A program made the position numbers and the translations under genes. The notes beneath the pieces are model-generated. The model ran no database searches. It was given only the letters and a program-made list of their open reading frames with translations, and had not been told where the DNA came from. 6,725 nucleotides of DNA, taken from the NCBI GenBank assembly GCA_023412995.1, contig JAEZQS010000159.1, positions 1 to 6,725 of the forward strand, in the 5' to 3' direction. Position 1 is the stretch's first letter. Every line of letters begins with the position of its first letter. Origin of the DNA: Pseudomonadota bacterium. GTDB taxonomy: Bacteria; Pseudomonadota; Gammaproteobacteria; Xanthomonadales; Rhodanobacteraceae. Positions 1-6,725 of the stretch are shown here, in pieces.

Positions 1-28
1 CGCCGCGCGCCGCCTGGATCGCGCGGCG
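1..28 (-). terminator. Candidate GC hairpin after the Nudix gene
   Basis: CGCCGCGCG (1-9) and CGCGCGGCG (20-28) form a perfect 9-bp inverted repeat around a 10-nt loop. On the minus strand it begins 11 nt after the Nudix stop codon, where a terminator would sit. The window edge cuts off the sequence needed to see a T tract, so intrinsic termination cannot be confirmed. In DNA this GC-rich such repeats also arise by chance. Confidence 0.3.
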
Positions 29-39
29 GCGACTCCCGC

Positions 40-528
40 TCAGGCGCGCGTGTAGCGCCAGTCGAGCGGCCGGCCGTCGCGGTACGGCATCACGCCATGG
101 AACGGCCGCGGGTCGCCGTCGAACACCAGCGGCAGGAAATGGCGGTCGCCCTCCCACATCGGCAACTCGCCGAGACGATCGCGCGCGACCCACTCCAGGG
201 TTCCTTCCGGATTGCGCGCGAACGGCGTGCCGGTGAAGCGCGTGACCAGGAACAGGAAGCCGAGCCAGTCCTCGCCCTGCGGGCCGAACCCGGGCCAACT
301 GAGGGTGCCGCGCAGGGACATCTCCTCGCACGTAATGCCGGCTTCCTCCGCGATTTCGCGCCGCATCCCGGCCAGCACGTCCTCGTCGGGCTCGAGCTTG
401 CCGCCGAGGCCGTTGTACTTGCCCAGGTGCGGGTCGTCGGCGCGTGCGTTGCGGTGAATCATCAGCACGCGCGCAGCGTCCGGGGAGAGCACGTAGCCAA
501 GGGTCGCGACAATGGGCGTGTAGGGCAT
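40..528 (-). CDS. Nudix hydrolase, MTH1-like (probable 8-oxo-dGTP diphosphatase)
   Basis: This 162-residue cytosolic protein has an exact Nudix box (GX5EX7REUXEEXGU) at residues 43-65, including the metal-binding R57-E58 and E61-E62. The stretch YNGLGGK (38-44) before the box resembles WNGFGGK of human MTH1, whose Asn binds the base. The C-terminal stretch M124-W125-E-G-D128, followed by FLPLV and FHG, resembles the MWPDD...FPLL...FHG region of MTH1. These features suggest hydrolysis of oxidised purine nucleoside triphosphates to monophosphates, which cleans the dNTP pool. MTH1 Asp119 appears to be replaced by Gly127, so the exact substrate is uncertain. The ATG start gives a complete Nudix fold with little N-terminal extension. 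The Shine-Dalgarno is weak (GGAC about 8 nt upstream). A TATGAT box lies 38 nt upstream of the start. The gene is divergent from the S-formylglutathione hydrolase gene. Family assignment is firm; substrate is inferred. Confidence 0.93.
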   Translation of the reverse strand: MPYTPIVATLGYVLSPDAARVLMIHRNARADDPHLGKYNGLGGKLEPDEDVLAGMRREIAEEAGITCEEMSLRGTLSWPGFGPQGEDWLGFLFLVTRFTGTPFARNPEGTLEWVARDRLGELPMWEGDRHFLPLVFDGDPRPFHGVMPYRDGRPLDWRYTRA

Positions 529-542
529 TGCGGCCGGTCCAG

Positions 543-571
543 TGGGCAGGCAGGCAGGGATCGGCGATCAT
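543..571 (+). promoter_or_regulatory. Candidate promoter for the S-formylglutathione hydrolase gene
   Basis: On the plus strand TGGGCA (543-548, 4 of 6 to TTGACA) and GATCAT (566-571, 4 of 6 to TATAAT) are separated by exactly 17 nt. The -10 overlaps the minus-strand TATGAT box of the Nudix gene, so the two divergent genes could share a symmetric core. The hexamers are weak and this is a tentative call. Confidence 0.22.
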
Positions 572-572
572 A
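567..572 (-). promoter_or_regulatory. Candidate -10 box for the Nudix gene
   Basis: The minus strand reads TATGAT here (5 of 6 to TATAAT), which would place the transcription start near 560 and give a leader of about 30 nt. No convincing -35 hexamer sits 16-18 nt further upstream, where the sequence is plain GC. It lies inside an 11-mer, GCCTATGATCG, that recurs almost exactly ahead of uvrB as GCCTATAATCG. That recurrence is the main reason to take it seriously. Confidence 0.4.
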
Positions 573-630
573 GGCCATCCCGCCGCGGCGCCGGCCCCGT
601 CATGCCGTCGCAACCACACGGACGCCCTCC

Positions 631-1479
631 ATGCCCCTTGAAATCCTTTCCGAACACCGCTGCTTCGGCGGCGTGCAAGGCTTCTATCGCCATGCCTCCC
701 GCGAGACCCGCGGCGAGATGCGCTTCGGCCTGTACCGTCCGCCGCTGACGCTGGGTGAAACCGCGCCGGTGCTCTATTGCCTGGCCGGACTGACCTGCAC
801 CCACGAGACGTTCGCGATCAAGGCCGGCGCGCAGCGGCTCGCGGCCGAACTCGGCCTGATCCTGGTGACGCCTGACACCAGCCCGCGCGACACCGGCATC
901 GAGGGAGCGACCGGCGACTGGCAGTTCGGCGAAGGCGCCGGGTTCTACGTCGACGCCACCGCCCCCGCGTTCGCGCGCCGCTTCGGCATGTACAGCTACG
1001 TCACGCAGGAACTGCCGACCGTCATCGGCGAGCACTTCGCCATCGCAGACCTCGCGCGCGAGGGCATCCTCGGCCACTCGATGGGCGGCCATGGTGCGCT
1101 CACCATCGCCCTGCGCCATCCCGAGCGGTACCGCTCGGTATCGGCGCTGGCGCCCATCAGCGCACCATCGCTCGTGCCGTGGGGTCAGCAGGCGTTCGCC
1201 CGCTACCTCGGCGAGGACCGCGCGCGCTGGGCCGCCCACGACGCCTGCGAGCTGCTGCGCGCCGGCGCGCGCTTTCCCGGCACGTTGCTGGTCGACCAGG
1301 GCGATGCCGACCCGTTCCTCGACGCCCAGCTGCGGCCGGACCTGCTCGAGCAGGCCTGCCACGAAGCCACCCAGCCCCTCGCCCTGCACCGCCGGCCCGG
1401 CTACGACCACAGCTACTGGTTCATCCAGACCTTCATCGGCGACCACCTGCGCCACCACGCGCGGGCGCTCGCGGTCTGA
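631..1479 (+). CDS. S-formylglutathione hydrolase (esterase D family)
   Basis: This 282-residue cytosolic alpha/beta hydrolase matches the usual length of the esterase D/FrmB/FghA family. It hydrolyses S-formylglutathione to glutathione and formate, the last step of glutathione-dependent formaldehyde detoxification. The catalytic triad is visible: Ser150 in the elbow GHSMGG (148-153), an Asp in the VDQGDADPF segment (221-229) and His260 in GYDHSYWF (257-264). The oxyanion-side motif LAGLTCTHETF (51-61) and TPDTSPRDTGIEG (80-92) are also typical of the family. The ATG keeps the usual short N-terminus before CFGGVQGFY; its Shine-Dalgarno is poor. The pathway partner, glutathione-dependent formaldehyde dehydrogenase (frmA/adhC), often adjacent, is not on the upstream side within this window, where a divergent Nudix gene sits. 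The downstream neighbour is convergent, so the gene appears monocistronic. I am sure of the family; frmB, fghA and yeiG are all used as symbols, so none is assigned. Confidence 0.96.
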   Translation: MPLEILSEHRCFGGVQGFYRHASRETRGEMRFGLYRPPLTLGETAPVLYCLAGLTCTHETFAIKAGAQRLAAELGLILVTPDTSPRDTGIEGATGDWQFGEGAGFYVDATAPAFARRFGMYSYVTQELPTVIGEHFAIADLAREGILGHSMGGHGALTIALRHPERYRSVSALAPISAPSLVPWGQQAFARYLGEDRARWAAHDACELLRAGARFPGTLLVDQGDADPFLDAQLRPDLLEQACHEATQPLALHRRPGYDHSYWFIQTFIGDHLRHHARALAV

Positions 1480-1497
1480 GCAGGCGCGCGGCGCTCG

Positions 1498-1589
1498 GGC
1501 TGGGGGCTGGGCATTGATCGGCGCGTGCCGACGGCGGGAGGGCAACACGCTTGCGCAACCAGCGCCACGCCCGCGCCAGTCCCCCAGCC
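1498..1589. repeat. Imperfect long inverted repeat in the convergent gap
   Basis: GGCTGGGGGCTGG (1498-1510) is the reverse complement of 1576-1589 except for one extra T (1580), giving a 13-bp stem with a single bulge and a loop of 65 nt. Inside the loop are a small hairpin, TCGGC-GCGT-GCCGA (1518-1531), and the palindrome TTGCGCAA (1551-1558). It fills most of the 129 bp between two convergent genes, a usual place for terminators or REP-like elements. There is no T tract on either strand, so a classical intrinsic terminator is not supported. Confidence 0.35.
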
Positions 1590-1608
1590 GCCAGCGCCTC
1601 GCCCCTCG

Positions 1609-3495
1609 CTACGCTTCCTGCCGCGCGCGGGCCACGCTGGCGACGGCGGCGACGAGCTCTGCGGCGTCGACCGGCTTGCCGAGGTGCAGCTGGTAGCCGG
1701 CCGCGAGGGCACGCGTGCGATCCTCGGTGCGTGCGAATGCCGTGAGGGCGATCGCCGGCACGGATGCAAGCTCTCCCGCCATGGCACGCACTTCGCGCAG
1801 CAGCGCGTAGCCGTCCATTTCCGGCATGCCGATGTCGCACACCAGCACGTCGGGAACGCCGGTTTGCCATTGCTCCAGTGCCTGGGAGGCGTTGCGGGCG
1901 GCGCGGACATCCGCACCGGCGCCCGCCAGCACGTGGACGATCCAGTCGAGCGCGTCCGCCTCGTCGTCGACCACCATCACGCGCAGGCGAGCGAGCGCGT
2001 CGAGCGGCACCTGGAGGGCCGCCGCGCGGGTGTCGCCGGGCTGCCCGGCGGGCACGCGCGGGTCCGCCTCGGGCCCGCTGGTGCGCCCTGCCGGCAGCAC
2101 CACGGTGAAGGTGCTGCCCCGGCCAAGGCCCTCGCTGTGGACCGCGACGCTGCCGCCATGCAGCTCCACCAGCTGCTTGACGATCGCCAGCCCGAGGCCG
2201 AGTCCGCCGTGCACGCGCGTGATGGAGCTGTCCGCCTGCCGGAAGCGCTCGAACACGTGGGGCAGGAAGGCGGGCAGGATGCCCTTGCCGGTGTCGCTGA
2301 CGCGGATGGCGACATCGGCGCCGGCACGCCCGATGGCGAGCCGGACGCGGCCGCCTTCGGGGGTGAACTTGATGGCGTTGGACAGCAGGTTCCATAGCAC
2401 CTGCTGGATCCGGTGCGGGTCGCCGCGCAGCGCCGGCAGGTCGGGCGCCAGTTCCGTTTCGAGCGCGATGCCGCGGGCACCGGCCGCATCGCGCACCGCG
2501 TCGAGCGCGGCGGCGACCACCTCGCGCATGTGGAAGGTGCCCACCTCGAGCCGCATCTTGCCGGAAATGATGCGGCTCATGTCGAGCAGGTCGTCGATGA
2601 TCCGCGTCTGCGCCAGCGCATTGCGCTCGATGACTTCCGCCGCCTGCACCACCTGCGGGTGGTCGCCGGCGAGCCGGCGCAGGATCTGCGCCCAACCGAG
2701 GATGGGCGCCATCGGCGTGCGCAGTTCGTGCGAGAGCGTGGCGAGGAACTCGTCCTTCATCCGGCTGGCGATTTCCGCTTCCTCGCGCGAGGCCTTGATG
2801 GCGCTGTCCTGCCGCTGCACCTGCGCCAGCATCTCGTTGAAGGCATCGGTGAACGCGCCCAGCTCGTCGTCGCCGGCGCGCGGCGCCCGCAACGCGTAGT
2901 CGCGCGTCTCGGAAATGCGCCGCGCGGTACCGCCGAGGTCCGCGATCGGGCGCAGCACCCGGCCGGTGAGCCGGCGTGCGGCGAAGAACACCAGCGCCAT
3001 GGCGACCAGCGACACGCCAACGGCGAATGCCAGGCTGCGCCACAGGTGCCGGCGCAGCTCGGAGAGGTCGTAGACCACCTGGATGCGGCCGAGCGGCTGG
3101 CCGTGTTCGCGCACCGGCGTCGTCGCGACCAGGCGTTCGGCGGAACCGGCGGGGTCGGCGCGAGCGGCGTTGCCGGGCACCCTGGCGTAGCTGGCGAACA
3201 GGCTGCCGTCCAGGCGGTACAGCGTGGCCGACTGGACGTTCGGCATGGCGCGGAAGGCCGCCAGCGCCTCGGTGGCATTGGCCACGTCCCCGAACACCAG
3301 CGGGGCGCCGCTGTTCATCGCCACGATCGAGGTCTGCGCCTCGAGCGCGGCGAACATCGTCCGCTTGAGGTCGAGGTGGTTGGCCGTTGCGAGGGCGAGC
3401 GACACGCCGAGGATCGCCACGGCGCAGGTCGCCGTGACCAGCCAGCTGAGCTTCTCGGCAAACGAGCGCGGGCGCGGGAGGCGGCGGCCGCTCAC
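1609..3495 (-). CDS. Hybrid sensor histidine kinase with CHASE8-like periplasmic domain and C-terminal receiver
   Basis: With the chosen GTG start the protein has 628 residues. It runs: membrane segment (about 17-38); periplasmic CHASE8-like domain (about 40-144); second membrane segment (about 151-174); HAMP linker (about 174-226); dimerisation domain with phospho-acceptor His256 in SHELRTPM; ATPase domain with N box N369/N373, G1 box DTGKGI (401-406), F box FERF (415-418) and G2 box GGLGLG (430-435); receiver domain (about 505-621) with D510/D511, phospho-acceptor Asp554 in CDIGMPEMDG, Thr585 and Lys607. All catalytic residues are present, so autophosphorylation and His-to-Asp transfer within the protein are expected. 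The ligand is unknown. No response regulator, Hpt protein or other signalling partner is adjacent, so it is an orphan hybrid kinase. An in-frame ATG at 3702 would add 69 Arg-rich residues without domain character; GTG (3493-3495) is preferred because GGAGG precedes it and the membrane segment then begins near residue 17. Confidence 0.93.
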   Translation of the reverse strand: MSGRRLPRPRSFAEKLSWLVTATCAVAILGVSLALATANHLDLKRTMFAALEAQTSIVAMNSGAPLVFGDVANATEALAAFRAMPNVQSATLYRLDGSLFASYARVPGNAARADPAGSAERLVATTPVREHGQPLGRIQVVYDLSELRRHLWRSLAFAVGVSLVAMALVFFAARRLTGRVLRPIADLGGTARRISETRDYALRAPRAGDDELGAFTDAFNEMLAQVQRQDSAIKASREEAEIASRMKDEFLATLSHELRTPMAPILGWAQILRRLAGDHPQVVQAAEVIERNALAQTRIIDDLLDMSRIISGKMRLEVGTFHMREVVAAALDAVRDAAGARGIALETELAPDLPALRGDPHRIQQVLWNLLSNAIKFTPEGGRVRLAIGRAGADVAIRVSDTGKGILPAFLPHVFERFRQADSSITRVHGGLGLGLAIVKQLVELHGGSVAVHSEGLGRGSTFTVVLPAGRTSGPEADPRVPAGQPGDTRAAALQVPLDALARLRVMVVDDEADALDWIVHVLAGAGADVRAARNASQALEQWQTGVPDVLVCDIGMPEMDGYALLREVRAMAGELASVPAIALTAFARTEDRTRALAAGYQLHLGKPVDAAELVAAVASVARARQEA

Positions 3496-3499
3496 GTGG

Positions 3500-3504
3500 C
3501 CTCC
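3500..3504 (-). promoter_or_regulatory. Shine-Dalgarno that decides the histidine kinase start
   Basis: The minus strand reads GGAGG-CCAC-GTG-AGC, a full GGAGG four bases ahead of a GTG in the kinase frame. This favours GTG at 3493-3495 over the upstream in-frame ATG at 3700-3702. Confidence 0.7.
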
Positions 3505-3531
3505 GGCCGCCTGGCGCGCGCGGATGATGGC

Positions 3532-3567
3532 GCGGTCACGGCGTTCCCCGCGCCGTGGCGCGACCGC
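3532..3567. repeat. Hairpin in the presumed kinase leader
   Basis: CACGGCG (3537-3543) pairs perfectly with CGCCGTG (3551-3557) around the 7-nt loop TTCCCCG. The stem is prolonged by GCGGT (3532-3536) with ACCGC (3563-3567) across a 5-nt bulge on one side. It lies about 40-70 nt upstream of the kinase GTG, so it could be a leader RNA structure or an operator. Its function is unknown. Confidence 0.35.
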
Positions 3568-3620
3568 AGGACCCGCCTGCACGCATTCCTCTTTCCATGC
3601 CGGTGGCAGTCCGCACTGTG

Positions 3621-3641
3621 GCGGGCGCCATACTCGCCCGC
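3621..3641. repeat. Palindrome with AT-richer centre upstream of the kinase gene
   Basis: GCGGGCG (3621-3627) and CGCCCGC (3635-3641) are perfect 7-bp arms around CCATACT. The centre reads AGTATGG on the minus strand (weak -10-like TATGGC toward the kinase) and CATACT on the plus strand. It could be an operator-promoter overlap, but chance is a real alternative at this GC content. Confidence 0.28.
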
Positions 3642-3789
3642 ACCGGCTGACTGCCGCATGATGCGTGGCGAAGGACCCGCGTCGGCAACCCGTGGCGGAC
3701 ACGGCGCGGGAAGCGGCGGCCGCTGCAGGAGCACGGCTTCTCCCTGGCGCGGGCCGCGGGGCCGGCGGTTGCTGGTACGCTGGAAAAGG

Positions 3790-3864
3790 TGGTGGGCGCG
3801 ACAGGGATCGAACCTGTGACCCCTACCATGTCAAGGTAGTGCTCTACCGCTGAGCTACGCGCCC
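3790..3864 (-). tRNA. tRNA-Val (anticodon GAC)
   Basis: The minus strand folds into a full cloverleaf: acceptor stem GGGCGCG (3864-3858) with CGCGCCC (3800-3794); D stem GCTC/GAGC; anticodon stem CTACC/GGTAG around the loop TTGACAT, giving anticodon GAC, which reads GUC/GUU valine codons; five-base variable loop; T arm ACAGG-TTCGATC-CCTGT; discriminator A and a genomically encoded CCA (3790-3792). Length is 72 nt plus CCA. It lies 63 bp downstream of the uvrB stop on the same strand. No second tRNA or duplicated 3' end suggesting an integrated island is seen in the window. Confidence 0.97.
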
Positions 3865-3881
3865 GCAAGGCGGGGGCGCGG

Positions 3882-3911
3882 ATGGTACCCGACGTGGGCG
3901 GATGGGCACAA
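3882..3911 (-). promoter_or_regulatory. Candidate tRNA-Val promoter
   Basis: In the 63-bp uvrB-tRNA gap the minus strand shows TTGTGC (3911-3906) and TACCAT (3887-3882) with 18 nt between. The -10 would place transcription initiation roughly 10 nt before the mature tRNA 5' end. Matches are weak (TTG of the -35; 4 of 6 in the -10). The alternative is processing from a uvrB read-through transcript, since no clear terminator follows uvrB. Confidence 0.28.
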
Positions 3912-3927
3912 CCGGTGCGCGCCACGG

Positions 3928-5946
<2,019 letters not shown>

Positions 5947-5961
5947 CGGGCACTCCGGGCA

Positions 5962-5980
5962 GCCGCCGATTATAGGCGGC
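5962..5980 (-). promoter_or_regulatory. uvrB promoter: perfect -10 inside a GC palindrome
   Basis: The minus strand reads TATAAT at 5974-5969, a perfect -10 box predicting a start near 5962 and a leader of about 15 nt that includes the GGAG (5953-5956). The box lies in the centre of GCCGCC (5962-5967) / GGCGGC (5975-5980), a perfect 6-bp inverted repeat. A matching -35 is not visible at 16-18 nt spacing. The symmetric arms could be an operator or simply GC context. Confidence 0.5.
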
Positions 5981-6056
5981 GCCGCTTGCCGACCACCGGG
6001 CGGCGACGCGGAATGCCGGCGCGGCGTTCACCTCGCAGCCATCGGCGCCAGTCCAA

Positions 6057-6074
6057 CGTGGTCTTCCGACCACG
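6057..6074 (+). promoter_or_regulatory. Perfect hairpin in the leader of the 110-residue protein gene
   Basis: CGTGGTC (6057-6063) and GACCACG (6068-6074) form a perfect 7-bp stem around the tetraloop TTCC. The hairpin ends five bases before the GGAGG (6080-6084) of the downstream gene, close enough to influence ribosome access or RNA stability, or to be a repressor site. It has no T tract, so it is not an intrinsic terminator. Confidence 0.4.
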
Positions 6075-6089
6075 GCCCCGGAGGCTGCC

Positions 6090-6422
6090 ATGAGCCAACG
6101 CCCACCGCGCAAGGATCCACCGGCACCACGCGACAGCGCAGCCGACCGCCCGCATGGGCCACTCGGCGGGCTGGAACGCATTCCCGACGAGCGCTCCGAC
6201 CGGCGGCGCACGCCCGGTGTCGAGGATCGGCCGCGCGACGACGATGAAGCGGACGTGCATCGGCCACGTGCGGGCACCGGTGACCACCGCCGCACGCCCG
6301 CGAGCGGTTACCCGAACGAGAACCCGAAGCCGGGACGGACGCCGCCGAAGGGTCCGGGCGAAGGCCACCCGGCCGAGTCGCAGAACCGTCCGGACGCGAA
6401 GCCCGGCCGAGCCAATGGCTGA
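6090..6422 (+). CDS. Hypothetical small disordered protein (110 residues)
   Basis: I do not recognise this protein. It is extremely hydrophilic: about 20 prolines, many Arg, Asp and Gly, a single aromatic residue (Tyr74), no Cys, Phe or Trp, and no signal peptide or membrane segment. It is probably intrinsically disordered. There is an acidic patch at 50-53 and Arg clusters at 37-40 and 67-68; the C-terminal third is rich in Pro, Gly, Asn and Lys. The strongest evidence that it is real is the ribosome binding site, GGAGG (6080-6084) five bases before ATGAGCCA. The following small gene uses the same arrangement. It is divergent from uvrB across 143 bp. It could be a stress or DNA-associated small protein, but that is only a guess from composition. 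A chance open frame in GC-rich DNA cannot be excluded. Confidence 0.68.
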   Translation: MSQRPPRKDPPAPRDSAADRPHGPLGGLERIPDERSDRRRTPGVEDRPRDDDEADVHRPRAGTGDHRRTPASGYPNENPKPGRTPPKGPGEGHPAESQNRPDAKPGRANG

Positions 6423-6496
6423 CGCAACGGCGGGCGGCATGGCGGTGGAACAACAAAGCCGGCGTTCATGTCCCCCGCCCGACACTCGTTTCGACT

Positions 6497-6501
6497 GGAG
6501 G
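6497..6501 (+). promoter_or_regulatory. Shine-Dalgarno that decides the start of the 62-residue protein
   Basis: GGAGG sits five bases before ATG at 6507-6509. The earlier in-frame ATG at 6468 lacks any such sequence, so the shorter start is preferred. The context GGAGG-N5-ATGAGCCA matches that of the gene at 6090. Confidence 0.7.
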
Positions 6502-6506
6502 TCCCC

Positions 6507-6695
6507 ATGAGCCACGACCGCAAAGACAAGCCGCACCCGTCCGATCCACGCCGCGACTCGACCTGCAACGAGACGGCGGAGGAACGCGCGCTGCGCAAGC
6601 AGAAGGAAAGCGAGGCGCTCGACGAAGCCCTCACGGAAACCTTCCCCACCAGCGACCCGGTGTCCCCGTTCGTGCCGGCGAAAGCACCCGAGTGA
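6507..6695 (+). CDS. Hypothetical small charged protein with ETFPTSDP motif (62 residues)
   Basis: This is a 62-residue soluble protein. The N-terminal third is basic and polar (Lys, Asp, Pro, Arg). Residues about 22-43 (ETAEERALRKQK...) look like a short charged helix. They are followed by LDEALTETFPTSDPVSPF (38-55). From memory, an LDEALxETFPASDP-like segment recurs in many small uncharacterised proteobacterial proteins, so it is probably a real conserved family; I cannot name a domain. There is one Cys (Cys20), no membrane segment and no signal peptide. The start at 6507 is set by GGAGG with 5-nt spacing. The gene follows the 110-residue protein gene by 84 bp on the same strand with a matching translation-start context, so the two may be co-expressed. 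Function is unknown. Confidence 0.82.
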   Translation: MSHDRKDKPHPSDPRRDSTCNETAEERALRKQKESEALDEALTETFPTSDPVSPFVPAKAPE

Positions 6696-6725
6696 CCAGC
6701 GCCACCCGGACAGCGTAGCGAGCCG

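Larger units (their letters stand above)
3496..3789. other. Non-coding stretch between the kinase gene and tRNA-Val
   Basis: These 294 bp should hold the kinase promoter and leader. No strong sigma-70 promoter is evident: the minus strand has a TATGGC within a palindrome (3621-3641) but no clear -35. Two hairpins are visible (3532-3567 and 3621-3641). Open frames crossing the region show no Shine-Dalgarno and no domain character and are taken as chance frames of GC-rich DNA. Confidence 0.5.

Noticed and set aside
3496..3702. N-terminal extension of the kinase to the ATG at 3702
   Set aside because: The extra 69 residues are Arg/Gly/Ala-rich without signal or domain features, while GTG at 3495 has GGAGG at close spacing and sits just before the first membrane segment.
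2413..3819. A 468-residue plus-strand open frame, and several others antisense to the kinase gene
   Set aside because: It lies opposite a gene with complete kinase motifs. It has no Shine-Dalgarno or domain character, and its tail reads through the tRNA, giving the spurious WARQGSNL-type peptide often seen beside tRNA genes.
3790..3864. tRNA-Val as an occupied integration site
   Set aside because: No integrase, no duplicated tRNA 3' end and no change in composition on either side within the window.
5970..6536. A 188-residue minus-strand frame opposite the small-protein genes
   Set aside because: No ribosome binding site of the quality seen for the plus-strand genes, and no recognisable domain. 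The plus-strand GGAGG starts and the ETFPTSDP motif are better supported.

Overview
The window is a GC-rich (by eye close to 70%) bacterial chromosomal segment. Composition, codon use and gene content suggest a gammaproteobacterium of the Xanthomonadaceae type (Lysobacter/Luteimonas/Xanthomonas relatives). That placement is an inference; there is no rRNA or phylogenetic marker analysis behind it. No mobile element, CRISPR array, phage gene or obvious foreign island is visible, and I see no new multi-gene system.

Layout, left to right. (1) An MTH1-like Nudix hydrolase on the minus strand (40-528), with a GC hairpin beyond its stop. (2) A 102-bp divergent intergenic region, then an S-formylglutathione hydrolase gene on the plus strand (631-1479). 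(3) A 129-bp convergent gap holding a long imperfect inverted repeat, then a hybrid sensor histidine kinase on the minus strand (1609-3495). Its best start is a GTG with a strong Shine-Dalgarno sequence. (4) A 294-bp non-coding stretch with two hairpins. (5) A complete tRNA-Val(GAC) gene on the minus strand (3790-3864). (6) A full-length uvrB on the minus strand (3928-5946). (7) A 143-bp divergent region, then two short plus-strand genes (6090-6422 and 6507-6695) for very hydrophilic, probably disordered proteins of unknown function. Both start from nearly identical GGAGG-N5-ATGAGCCA contexts.

Functionally the recognisable genes are housekeeping or genome-protection functions: sanitation of oxidised nucleotides (Nudix), formaldehyde detoxification (S-formylglutathione hydrolase), nucleotide excision repair (UvrB), one membrane signalling kinase and one tRNA. 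They do not form one operon, and the protective theme may be coincidence.

The most notable non-coding signal is an 11-bp element, CGATYATAGGC on the plus strand. It occurs in both divergent intergenic regions (565-575 and 5967-5977). Read on the minus strand it supplies a TATRAT -10 box ahead of the Nudix gene and ahead of uvrB. Read on the plus strand it gives weaker GATYAT boxes facing the opposite genes.
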